Part shown: positions 44,307 to 52,378 of the stretch, piece after piece | Layout: each line of letters begins with the position of its first letter | How positions within the stretch are numbered: the stretch's first letter is position 1 | DNA from: Oscillospiraceae bacterium | GTDB lineage: Bacteria; Bacillota; Clostridia; UMGS1810 | Length of the DNA stretch: 55,196 nucleotides | Assembly (NCBI GenBank): GCA_015069015.1 | Contig: SVJK01000007.1 | Location: forward strand, 1 to 55,196 | Direction: 5' to 3' | Translations under genes and position numbers: made by a program | Notes under the pieces: model-generated | Databases searched by the model: none | What the model saw: only the letters and a program-made list of their open reading frames with translations | What the model was told of the DNA's origin: nothing

Positions 44307-46124
44307 TTATTTTCTGGAATTGAATTTTGCACGAAGAGTTTTATCAAGAATCTGTTTGCGGATTCTGAGACTTGTGGGAGTTACTTCCAGAAGTTCATCA
44401 TCAGCAAGAAACTCAATGCAGTTTTCCAAAGACATTATAATTGGCGGAACAAGACGCAGAGCCTCGTCAGAACCCGATGCACGCATATTGGTAACGTGTT
44501 TCTTTTTGCATACATTAACGTCTATATCCCCTCCGCGATTGTTTTCACCAACAACCATACCCATATATACCTTTTCACCGGGACCGACAAAAAGGTTTCC
44601 TCTTTCCTGAGCATTGAAAAGTCCGTAAGTTACGGTTTCGCCATCTTCAAAAGCAACAAGAGAACCACGCTGACGGACAGGAATTTCGCCTTTAAACTCT
44701 TCGTATCCGTTCAAAATAGAGTTCATGACTCCGTTTCCCCTTGTGTCTGTGAGAAGTTGTGAGCGATAGCCTATAAGACTTCTTGATGGGATATTAAATT
44801 CAACTCTTGTAAATCCCGAATCACCCGTATGCATATTAAGCATCTGTGCTTTTCTTTCGCTGAGAGTCTGAATTACTGCCCCGGTATATTCATCGGGAAC
44901 ATCTACCACCAAAAGTTCCATCGGTTCCATTACCACCCCGTCAACAACCTTGTTGATTACTTGCGGTTTTGAAACCTGAAATTCAAATCCCTGTCTTCTC
45001 ATCGTTTCAATCAGGATTGAAAGATGAAGTTCACCTCTGCCTGACACCTTGAAGGTTTCTGCAGAATCGGTTTCTTCAACTTTAAGACTTACGTTTGTAG
45101 CCATCTCTTTGAAGAGTCTTTCTCTTAAATGGCGGCTTGTAACAAATTCGCCTTCTCTTCCCGCAAAGGGGCTGTTGTTGACGCTGAAATTCATTGAAAT
45201 TGTGGGTTCGTCAATATCTATGAAAGGAAGAGGTTCGAGGCAATCGGGAGCGCAGATGGTTTCTCCTATTTTAACATCAGCAACACCTGAAACCTGAACT
45301 ATGTCCCCTATTGTTGCACTTTCGGCTTCTACCCTTTTTAAGCCGTCATACATAAACATCTTTGTAAGTTTTATATTCTGAGTTGTCCCGTCTTTTTTGC
45401 ATATTACTGCGCTTTGTCCCACATGAGCAGTTCCTCTTTCAACTCTGCCAACTGCAATGGGACCGACATATTCATCATAATCAATGTTGGAAATCAAAAG
45501 TTGAAGAGGTGCATTTTCGTCGCCTTTTGGTGCAGGAACATGATTTATTATCATATCGAGCAAAGGTTTGAGATCATCACCCGGAGATTCGGGATCAAGT
45601 GTTGCATATCCGTCTCTTCCCGATGCATATACAACAGGTGAATTAAACTGATCATCTGTTGCCTCAAGTTCAAGAAATAGTTCGAGAACTTCATCAACAA
45701 CCTCATATGGTCTTGCGTTTGGTCTGTCAATTTTGTTTACAACAATTATGGGTTTGAGATTGAGTCCGAGGGCTTTTTTCAGAACGAAACGTGTCTGAGG
45801 CATACAGCCTTCAAAACTATCAACAAGAATGAGAACACCGTCAACCATTTTCAGGACACGTTCAACCTCACCACCGAAATCTGCGTGTCCGGGAGTGTCA
45901 ACTATATTTATTCTCACATCTTTATATTTCATAGATGTATTTTTGGAAAGGATGGTGATTCCTCTTTCCTTTTCAAGATCATTATTGTCCATAACTCTTT
46001 CGTCAACCTGTTGATTTTCACGAAAAATTCCGCTTTGGCGGAGCATTCCGTCAACCAAAGTTGTTTTTCCGTGGTCAACGTGAGCAATTATGGCTATATT
46101 TCTTAAATTTTCTCTTTGTGACAT
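44307..46124 (-). CDS. typA: Ribosome-associated translational GTPase TypA/BipA
   Basis: The 605-residue length is typical. G1 is [16 protein letters not shown] (~13), switch II is [15 protein letters not shown] (~75), G4 is [10 protein letters not shown] (~129), followed by domains II and III and the BipA-specific C-terminal domain ([11 protein letters not shown]..., ending FNSRK). It resembles EF-G, binds the ribosome and helps 50S assembly and growth under stress. It follows rpmE and its terminator by about 75 bases. Confidence 0.97.
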   Translation of the reverse strand: MSQRENLRNIAIIAHVDHGKTTLVDGMLRQSGIFRENQQVDERVMDNNDLEKERGITILSKNTSMKYKDVRINIVDTPGHADFGGEVERVLKMVDGVLILVDSFEGCMPQTRFVLKKALGLNLKPIIVVNKIDRPNARPYEVVDEVLELFLELEATDDQFNSPVVYASGRDGYATLDPESPGDDLKPLLDMIINHVPAPKGDENAPLQLLISNIDYDEYVGPIAVGRVERGTAHVGQSAVICKKDGTTQNIKLTKMFMYDGLKRVEAESATIGDIVQVSGVADVKIGETICAPDCLEPLPFIDIDEPTISMNFSVNNSPFAGREGEFVTSRHLRERLFKEMATNVSLKVEETDSAETFKVSGRGELHLSILIETMRRQGFEFQVSKPQVINKVVDGVVMEPMELLVVDVPDEYTGAVIQTLSERKAQMLNMHTGDSGFTRVEFNIPSRSLIGYRSQLLTDTRGNGVMNSILNGYEEFKGEIPVRQRGSLVAFEDGETVTYGLFNAQERGNLFVGPGEKVYMGMVVGENNRGGDIDVNVCKKKHVTNMRASGSDEALRLVPPIIMSLENCIEFLADDELLEVTPTSLRIRKQILDKTLRAKFNSRK

Positions 46125-46164
46125 ATCTATAACCTCTTAGCAAATTTACTATTCAAACACCAAA

Positions 46165-46188
46165 AAACCCCTTCTCGTGAAGGGGTTT
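46165..46188 (-). terminator. Intrinsic terminator of rpmE
   Basis: AAACCCCTTC (46165-46174) pairs perfectly with GAAGGGGTTT (46179-46188) around a four-base loop. The minus strand continues in TTTTTTGG. It lies 11 bases past the rpmE stop. Confidence 0.9.
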
Positions 46189-46198
46189 AAATGCGGGA

Positions 46199-46402
46199 TT
46201 ATTTGTCCATTCCGAATCTCTTTCTGAACTTCTCAACTCTACCGCCTGTATCTACAAGTTTCTGCTTACCTGTGTAGAAGGGATGGCAGTTTGAACATAT
46301 TTCAACTGTAATGTTCTCTTTTGTAGAGCCTGTTTCAAAAGTTGCACCGCAAGCACATTTGATTGTAGTGGGCTTGTAATCGGGATGAATTGCTTCTTTC
46401 AT
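46199..46402 (-). CDS. rpmE: Ribosomal protein bL31 (zinc-binding form)
   Basis: This 67-residue protein starts [12 protein letters not shown]. It has the C-x-C ([12 protein letters not shown]) and C-x-x-C ([14 protein letters not shown]) pairs of the zinc-containing C+ form. It bridges the 30S and 50S subunits. The ATG at 46402 has AGAGGTG upstream. A strong promoter (46459-46487) and a terminator bracket it. Confidence 0.97.
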   Translation of the reverse strand: MKEAIHPDYKPTTIKCACGATFETGSTKENITVEICSNCHPFYTGKQKLVDTGGRVEKFRKRFGMDK

Positions 46403-46458
46403 TGTATGTTCACCTCTTTCAACGGATAAAAATAACTCTTTCGTATTAAACCTAAAAT

Positions 46459-46487
46459 ATTGTATCACAAAAATTATGATATTGCAA
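46459..46487 (-). promoter_or_regulatory. Sigma-A promoter of rpmE
   Basis: On the minus strand TTGCAA (46482-46487), 17 bases and TACAAT (46459-46464), with TG one base upstream (extended -10). Confidence 0.7.
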
Positions 46488-46512
46488 GTATTTTTTTAAA
46501 GTTTTTCCGAAT

Positions 46513-48240
46513 TTATAAAATTTTGGATATTTCTTCCATACAATCTTCTATTTTCGACTCTGCTTTTGCATAAGAATTCTCACAAACTCCAAAATAGAAC
46601 TTGATTTTAGGCTCTGTGCCCGAAGGTCTTACAGCAAACCATGAGTCGTTTTCAAGGTCATATCTGAAAACGTCTGATGAAGGGAGATTGAGCTGTGATA
46701 CTTTTCCTGTTATTACATCGGTAATCTGAGAGTTTTTCACATCCCACACTCTTGTTACCTTCATACCTGCAAATTCTTTTGGAGGGTTTTCACGGAATTT
46801 TTTCATGATTGCCTTTATTTTATCTGCACCCTCGATTCCTTCAAATGTGAGAGATTTGGTTGCTTCAAGATAATAACCGTATTTTTCATACAGTGAGCAA
46901 AGGCCGTCATACAAGGTCATACCACGTAATTTATAGTCGGCAGCCATCTCGGCTATGAGCATTGCGGCAACAACAGCATCTTTATCTCTTGCATATGTTC
47001 CTGAAAGATAACCGTAACTTTCTTCAAAACCCAGAAGAAACTCGTTGTAGAAATCATTTTCTTCAAAATCTTTTATGAGTTCTCCGATATATTTGAATCC
47101 GGTCAGAACATCATGAACATTTACGCCGTAGTCTTTTGCTATCGGATAAACCATTGATGTTGTGACAATTGTTTTTATGATTGCACCCTTGTCAGAAAGT
47201 GTTCCATTCATCTTTTTGTTTCTCAGGATAAACTCTGTAAGAAGTACGCCCACCTGATTTCCGGTGAGTGTGAAAAATTCACCTTCTGAATTGGTTACTA
47301 TAACTCCTATTCTGTCTGCATCGGGATCTGTTGCAAAAATAAGATCGGCACTTTCTTTTTTTGCCATTTCTATAGCATATGAAAATCCTGCTTTTTCCTC
47401 GGGGTTGGGTGATTTTACGGTGCTGAAATCAGGATCGGGAAGTTCCTGCTCTTTTACGACTCTGACATTTTTCACACCTATCATGTCAAGAATTCTTCTG
47501 ACAGGTTTGTTTCCTGTTCCGTGGAAGGGAGAATATATGACTGAAAAACTGTCGCCGAGTTTTTTTATGTTTTCTGAATTAATCGACTGTTTTTTTACAT
47601 TTTCAAGATATGCATCATCAATTTCTTTTCCGATGATTTTAAGAAGTCCTTTTGCTTTCGCTTCATCTTCGGAAATTACTTTCACATCATCAAATATGTC
47701 TGTTTTGTTTATGATTGAAATCACATAATCGGTTGATTTTGGCGGAAGTTGTCCCCCATCTTCACCATATGCCTTATAGCCGTTATACTGTTTCGGATTG
47801 TGACTTGCAGTTATTACAATTCCTCTTGCACATCCAAGGTGTCTTACTGCAAAAGAGAGTTCTGGTGTTGGTCTGAGTTCATCAAAAAGATATGCCTTGA
47901 TTCCGTTTGCTGCAATAACTTTTGCACTTTCCAGAGCAAAATCGTATGACTTATGTCTGCTGTCATAGGCAATGACAACACCAGATTCTATCGCCTTTTG
48001 TCCACTCTTTTTTATATCCTCACAAAGTCCCTGTGTTGCACGGCGTACAGTGTATATGTTCATTCTGTTGCTGCCTGCACCGATAATGCCACGAAGTCCG
48101 CCAGTTCCAAATTCAAGGTCTTTATGAAAACGTTCTTTAATTTCATTGTCATCATCTGAAATGGAAATAAGTTCTGATTTTGTGTTTTCATCTACAGAAT
48201 CATTTGTAAGCCATCTTTTGTAGTTTTCGCGATAATCCAT
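46513..48240 (-). CDS. pgcA: Phosphoglucomutase/phosphomannomutase (alpha-D-phosphohexomutase)
   Basis: This 575-residue four-domain phosphohexomutase has the phosphoserine loop TASHNPKQYNGYKAYG (~144), the metal loop TDPDADRIGV (~302), the sugar loop GFEESYGYLSG (~408) and the phosphate-binding VRPSGTEPKIKFYFG (~535). It interconverts glucose-1-phosphate and glucose-6-phosphate (or the mannose/pentose equivalents) and so feeds cell-wall and glycan precursors. It has its own promoter and is divergent from hpf. Confidence 0.95.
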   Translation of the reverse strand: MDYRENYKRWLTNDSVDENTKSELISISDDDNEIKERFHKDLEFGTGGLRGIIGAGSNRMNIYTVRRATQGLCEDIKKSGQKAIESGVVIAYDSRHKSYDFALESAKVIAANGIKAYLFDELRPTPELSFAVRHLGCARGIVITASHNPKQYNGYKAYGEDGGQLPPKSTDYVISIINKTDIFDDVKVISEDEAKAKGLLKIIGKEIDDAYLENVKKQSINSENIKKLGDSFSVIYSPFHGTGNKPVRRILDMIGVKNVRVVKEQELPDPDFSTVKSPNPEEKAGFSYAIEMAKKESADLIFATDPDADRIGVIVTNSEGEFFTLTGNQVGVLLTEFILRNKKMNGTLSDKGAIIKTIVTTSMVYPIAKDYGVNVHDVLTGFKYIGELIKDFEENDFYNEFLLGFEESYGYLSGTYARDKDAVVAAMLIAEMAADYKLRGMTLYDGLCSLYEKYGYYLEATKSLTFEGIEGADKIKAIMKKFRENPPKEFAGMKVTRVWDVKNSQITDVITGKVSQLNLPSSDVFRYDLENDSWFAVRPSGTEPKIKFYFGVCENSYAKAESKIEDCMEEISKIL

Positions 48241-48655
48241 AATAAAACTCCTTTTGGTATTTTAAGAACATATGTATATATCATCATATATCCCAACTCT
48301 TATATTATACTATATATATTACATAAAATCAACATAAAAATTATTGCAAAAACTATTGTAGTTTTTTCTGTTTTATGCTAAAATAAATATAAGAAATGTT
48401 TAATGAGTTATATAAAAACAGCAAAAGAGAATCATACTTCTGTTTTCCAGGATATGAAAATGTCGGTTTTGTATACAGACATCAAAATCGAGGTGCATGT
48501 ATGCGGATATACCACCTTGGATTCAATTAGCAAAAATGAGAATGAATTTTAAGGAGAACTTGAACATGAAATTCTTAAAATAATAAACGAAACATGAATA
48601 CTTTCTTATAATCCGCCGATGGCGTTTTATAAATACATTGCAAGGAGCTGATTTT
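48241..48655. promoter_or_regulatory. Divergent pgcA/hpf region with a long hpf leader
   Basis: On the minus strand the pgcA promoter is TTGATT (48327-48332), 17 bases, TATAAT (48304-48309). On the plus strand the hpf promoter is TTGTAG (48356-48361), 17 bases, TAAAAT (48379-48384) with an extended -10 TG. The hpf leader is ~270 bases and holds two short frames: 48454-48552 (32 codons) and a five-codon frame at 48566 (MKFLK) behind AAGGAG. Neither is clearly a gene; they may be leader peptides. Confidence 0.6.
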
Positions 48656-49177
48656 ATGAAAATTACAACTACAGGAAGAAAAATTAATGTAACAGACGGT
48701 CTCAGAAGTTATGTTGAGAAAAAAATCTCAAAACTCGGAAGATTTTTCTCTGATGATGCCAACGTGCAGGTAACACTCTCTGTGCAAAAAGATGACCACA
48801 TTGTAGAAGTCACAATCTATCACGAAGGTATGATTTTCAGAGCAGAAATCCGAGATACAGATATGTATGCCGCAATTGACAAGGTTGTTGATGTGCTGGA
48901 ACGTCAGATAAGAAAACAGAAAACAAAACTTGAAAAAAGGCTTAAATCCGGTGCGTTTTCAGATGATACAGAATTTGTCCCAATAGATGAAGAGGAAGAA
49001 TTCAAGGTTGTTAAAGTGAAAAAATATGAAAACAAGCCCATGAGCGTTGATGAAGCGATTCTTCAGATGAATCTTTTAGGTCACGAGTTCTACATCTTCA
49101 ATAACTCAGAGACTATGGATAAAGAAGTTGTATACAAAAGAAAAGACGGAAACTACGGTCTTATTGAACTTTCATAA
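48656..49177 (+). CDS. hpf: Ribosome hibernation promoting factor (long form)
   Basis: This 173-residue protein has an N-terminal S30AE domain (~1-100; MKITTTGRKINVTDGLRSYV) and a C-terminal dimerisation domain (~115-173; FKVVKVKKYENKPMSVDEAI...DGNYGLIEL). The long form pairs two 70S ribosomes into 100S dimers in stationary phase or stress. The ATG at 48656 has AAGGAG eight bases upstream; a TTG at 48638 is inside or before that site. The leader is unusually long. Confidence 0.95.
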   Translation: MKITTTGRKINVTDGLRSYVEKKISKLGRFFSDDANVQVTLSVQKDDHIVEVTIYHEGMIFRAEIRDTDMYAAIDKVVDVLERQIRKQKTKLEKRLKSGAFSDDTEFVPIDEEEEFKVVKVKKYENKPMSVDEAILQMNLLGHEFYIFNNSETMDKEVVYKRKDGNYGLIELS

Positions 49178-49320
49178 CACAAAAAACTATCTCTTAAATA
49201 TTTGAACGACAATACAACAGGACTGTAAAAAAGTCTCACTTAAAAATCGAGGGTGAATGCAGTGTACTGTTAAGGACAGTTACCGAAAATAGTATAACGA
49301 GCATTGCGAGGTCAAGATGA

Positions 49321-49356
49321 AAGAGATAAGACTGTAAAAGGTTTTATCTCTTTTTC
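49321..49356 (+). terminator. Hairpin terminator upstream of the TnpV cassette
   Basis: AAGAGATAAGAC (49321-49332) pairs with 49341-49352 (ending TTATCTCTT), one G-T pair, followed by TTTTC. It may end hpf transcription or be the edge of the mobile cassette. The 140 bases before it hold no recognised gene. Confidence 0.5.
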
Positions 49357-49378
49357 TTATACTTTTTTATCCGCACAT

Positions 49379-49407
49379 TCGTCAAAGTAAATGCCTTCTG
49401 ATAAAAT
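49379..49407 (+). promoter_or_regulatory. Promoter of the TnpV cassette
   Basis: TCGTCA (49379-49384), 17 bases, TAAAAT (49402-49407) with TG one base upstream. The TnpV ATG at 49440 has GGAGG behind it. Confidence 0.45.
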
Positions 49408-49439
49408 AAAGATATCAAATTTGAAGGAGGCGTAAAGCT

Positions 49440-49823
49440 ATGAAAGAAGAGATTATTGAAAACGGAATTGAGTATGTAAGGGATGGTGATTACTACATAC
49501 CCAATCTGAAAGCACCCGAAGGAAAATTCAACATTGGAAAGTACGGCAGGCTACACTCAATATTTATTAAAGAAAACAGACCTTGCATTTACTCAATGAA
49601 GATGCTCAACGGAACTTGGCTTGCTTATCTCGAAGAGATTGACACAACCTCAAGAGAAATGGTTGATAAGCTTGTTAAAGATATGGCGGTCAAACAAGGT
49701 ATCACCGAAGAACTAAAAGCAAAAGACCAAATGACTTGGGTTGCTGCAATGAATGGCATAAAACATTCCGCAGAAGAAATTGTATTACGAGAGTTTGTAT
49801 GTTCTATGGAGGTACGAAGATGA
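49440..49823 (+). CDS. tnpV: TnpV-family transposon-encoded protein
   Basis: This 127-residue protein matches the TnpV family carried by Tn4451-type and related Clostridial mobile elements: YVRDGDYYIPNLKAP, IGKYGRLHSIFIKENRPCIYS, LEEIDTTSREMVDKLVKDMA and WVAAMNGIKHSAEEIV. Its role in transposition is poorly known. No transposase or resolvase gene (TnpX) is in the window, so this looks like a remnant or a cargo piece. It overlaps the next start by four bases (ATGA). Confidence 0.8.
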   Translation: MKEEIIENGIEYVRDGDYYIPNLKAPEGKFNIGKYGRLHSIFIKENRPCIYSMKMLNGTWLAYLEEIDTTSREMVDKLVKDMAVKQGITEELKAKDQMTWVAAMNGIKHSAEEIVLREFVCSMEVRR

Positions 49824-50104
49824 GTTTTCTTGACGAATTATATTATAGTAACATCAATCCAAATGAAAGTCGAAACAGAAAAAAGTTACCATACGAAAAA
49901 TCTTTAAAGACTTTTTCTGACATTGAAAGCAAACTGACAAAAGAATTAAACGGCGAAAACTTAAAGCTCTTTAATGACCTTGTAAATGCAAGTGATGAAA
50001 TTAGTGCTACAAGCGGGGTTGAAAATTTTAAAATAGGATTCAGACTTGGAGTTATGATGATGTGCGACAGTTTGTTTTCTGACAGCAGCATTCTGAAAGA
50101 TTAA
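49820..50104 (+). CDS. DUF6809-family small protein
   Basis: This 94-residue protein is read from the ATG at 49820 behind GGAGG. The start FLDELYYSNINPNESRN and the middle FKIGFRLGVMMMCDSLF fit the DUF6809 family often seen in Clostridial mobile elements and accessory regions. It is translationally coupled to tnpV (ATGA). Function unknown. Confidence 0.7.
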   Translation: MSFLDELYYSNINPNESRNRKKLPYEKSLKTFSDIESKLTKELNGENLKLFNDLVNASDEISATSGVENFKIGFRLGVMMMCDSLFSDSSILKD

Positions 50105-50126
50105 ATTATAGCGGAGGTATTTTATA

Positions 50127-50690
50127 ATGAAGAAATCAATCATATCCATCATATCAATCGTATCAGTTTTAATAAGTTCTTTTTCTGTAAGTGCTGCAGA
50201 GGTGCCGAGAGAATCGGCACCCTGCAATGCATCAAGCGAAGCAATCGTTTTTGTTGAAAGTTGTATCGGAGATGTTTTAACCGAGGTGCAGAACGGTTTA
50301 GGATATTCCGATGCAAGAGCAAAATCGAATCGTATATTCTTCGATGCCTTTATTAAAGGACAAACAAATGGTTATAGCTATGGTGAACTTGTCGATATAG
50401 CGAACTGTGCAATATGGCAGTACCGGGATATGTATCTTCGACCTGCGTTTTATGCAAATAATCTTGAAAAAGTCAGAACTATTATCGGTCCAGTAATTGA
50501 AGATTATAAATCCGGCAAAATCACTTATGCAGAAGCGGAGTTTAATGCACGAAACAGAATTTATCAATCTGTAAAACCTGACTTTAATCCCGATGTTGAA
50601 TATATGAAAGATCCTCTTTCGAGAGATATTCCGCCGATAGACAATAGCTTATTTATACTTGCAAGAAAACTGATTTTAGAAAGTAAATAA
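50127..50690 (+). CDS. Small secreted protein, unrecognised
   Basis: This 187-residue protein has a signal peptide (~1-24, ending SFSVSAAEV) and a soluble helical part. It starts behind GCGGAGGT, 22 bases after the DUF6809 gene, so the three genes form one cassette. No family was recognised. Aromatic and acidic residues (NCAIWQYRDMYLRPAFYANN) suggest a folded extracytoplasmic domain. A terminator follows. Confidence 0.65.
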   Translation: MKKSIISIISIVSVLISSFSVSAAEVPRESAPCNASSEAIVFVESCIGDVLTEVQNGLGYSDARAKSNRIFFDAFIKGQTNGYSYGELVDIANCAIWQYRDMYLRPAFYANNLEKVRTIIGPVIEDYKSGKITYAEAEFNARNRIYQSVKPDFNPDVEYMKDPLSRDIPPIDNSLFILARKLILESK

Positions 50691-50696
50691 CTATAA

Positions 50697-50734
50697 AATA
50701 AGGATAGAGCGAGTAGTTCCACTCTATCCTTATT
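50697..50734. terminator. Bidirectional intrinsic terminator
   Basis: AATAAGGATAGAG (50697-50709) pairs perfectly with CTCTATCCTTATT (50722-50734), with TTTT following on the plus strand. It separates the convergent secreted-protein gene and the GajB-like gene. Confidence 0.85.
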
Positions 50735-50779
50735 GTTTTAGAAAATATATACGTACAGCATAGAACATAAATTTGTATT

Positions 50780-52378
50780 TTATTGTATCATAATCATATT
50801 CTCTTTGCCAAACCATTCTTCGGTCTTCGCTCTCATGCTTTCCTTAAAGTTAGGGCAATAAACGACCAAATTCCTCTTGGCTCTAGAACAACTGACATAA
50901 AACAGCTTGTGGGTTCGGGCATATATTTTGGGGTTTCGCACTGTTCCGAGTAATTGTTCATAATTATAATTGTTCCAATTTCCATTATCCAGTATTACAA
51001 ACACATCATCGAATTCAGCACCTTTAATGCCGTGTTGTGTAGAATATGGAGAATGTTTGTTAATGTATTCATACAGATTAACAAGTTCGCCATATTTAAT
51101 ACTCATAACTTGGGTGTAGATTTCTTCGTGATCAATAGCAAATTGTTTGAGTTTATCATCAATAAGACAAATTTTTGAATCATGTGCAAATTGAACTATT
51201 TCCTTAATTGTAGAATCTTTCATTTCAGAAAGCGTTTGGATTTTTGCATAAAGCTCCTGCTTGTCTTTGTGATGAAATATCTTGTAATCGGTTGCTTTTA
51301 TAAATTCATAATATTTCTTCATTTGATACAATCGGATCATTTCTTGGAGTTTTAACAAATGAGAAATCAGTTTATCGGGAGAATCTCCTAAAATTCGGTC
51401 TGTATTTGTATAGACAGACATAAATGATTGAAAATTGTACCTGTGTGATATTAAACGATGTGTCAAATATAATTCTTTTGTGTTTTCAGAATCATTAAAA
51501 TCCCAATCTTTAAATGCAGAATGTTGTTTTACAACGTCAATATCCGTGCTGTTATTTGAGTAGAGAAAAATCGCATTGCCTTCCAAATTTAAATTTTCTG
51601 GTGTTTGAGTAATATCTGTTCTTATTTTGTTTAAAAGGTTTATTACTTTTTTGGAGCAACGACGATTTCCTTCGATTACAACCTCATCTAGTATACCATC
51701 GATAATATATTTTCTGACATCTCCGATACCAGTTCCATATATTGATTGCATTGGATCCCCAAACAATCCAATTAGTGTTTTAGGGTTGTGACTAATAAAA
51801 GTTTCCAATAACAAGGAAATTATCAAATTACTAGTATCTTGATATTCATCCACGAAAATATAATCATACTTATCCGCTAAAATTTTATTTATCAACGGAT
51901 ATTTTGAAAACAAAAAATGCCCTAATTTCAATACTTCATCGTGAGAAATAACTCCATCTTCTACTTTCAAATACTCCTTATATTCGATAGTTTCAGGATG
52001 ATAGGTATCATATGTAATATCCTGTTCGCCTGAATATCTAATACCAGTACCTCTAGTTTCTTTTTCTGCAGATACTAATTCGACAATGGCAGAAGATAGG
52101 TTATTTTTATAATTCCTAATTAGTTCCCAAACAAAGTTGTGTATAGTATCTACGAATAATCCTTCAAAGGGAACTCTTTCTCTGATTTCATTAACCGCTA
52201 CGTTTGTATAAGTGATACACGCAACCCTAGCTTTAGGATTGTTAGAAAATATATGCTGTAAAGATTGAATCAGTGCATATGTTTTGCCACTACCGGCACC
52301 GCCGTTAACTACAAAATTTTTATGACCATCAATCTTTTCGTAAATTTTATCAAGGTGAGGATTTATTTTGCCAGCCAT
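50780..52378 (-). CDS. gajB: GajB-like UvrD-family helicase (Gabija)
   Basis: This 532-residue SF1 helicase has Walker A GGAGSGKTYAL (~26), motif Ia ACITYTNVAVNEIRERV, Walker B YIFVDEYQDTSN (~173), motif III GDPMQSIYG (~208) and a compact C-terminal part with FYVSCSRAKRNLVVY (~495). It is shorter than housekeeping UvrD/PcrA (~720 residues), as GajB proteins are. Its start overlaps the GajA-like gene by 16 bases. The pair matches Gabija, in which GajB senses DNA ends or nucleotide depletion and activates GajA; the assignment is by architecture. Confidence 0.82.
   Translation of the reverse strand: MAGKINPHLDKIYEKIDGHKNFVVNGGAGSGKTYALIQSLQHIFSNNPKARVACITYTNVAVNEIRERVPFEGLFVDTIHNFVWELIRNYKNNLSSAIVELVSAEKETRGTGIRYSGEQDITYDTYHPETIEYKEYLKVEDGVISHDEVLKLGHFLFSKYPLINKILADKYDYIFVDEYQDTSNLIISLLLETFISHNPKTLIGLFGDPMQSIYGTGIGDVRKYIIDGILDEVVIEGNRRCSKKVINLLNKIRTDITQTPENLNLEGNAIFLYSNNSTDIDVVKQHSAFKDWDFNDSENTKELYLTHRLISHRYNFQSFMSVYTNTDRILGDSPDKLISHLLKLQEMIRLYQMKKYYEFIKATDYKIFHHKDKQELYAKIQTLSEMKDSTIKEIVQFAHDSKICLIDDKLKQFAIDHEEIYTQVMSIKYGELVNLYEYINKHSPYSTQHGIKGAEFDDVFVILDNGNWNNYNYEQLLGTVRNPKIYARTHKLFYVSCSRAKRNLVVYCPNFKESMRAKTEEWFGKENMIMIQ

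Noticed and set aside
49440-50690. A complete transposon around tnpV
   Set aside because: No transposase, resolvase, terminal inverted repeats or target duplications were found.
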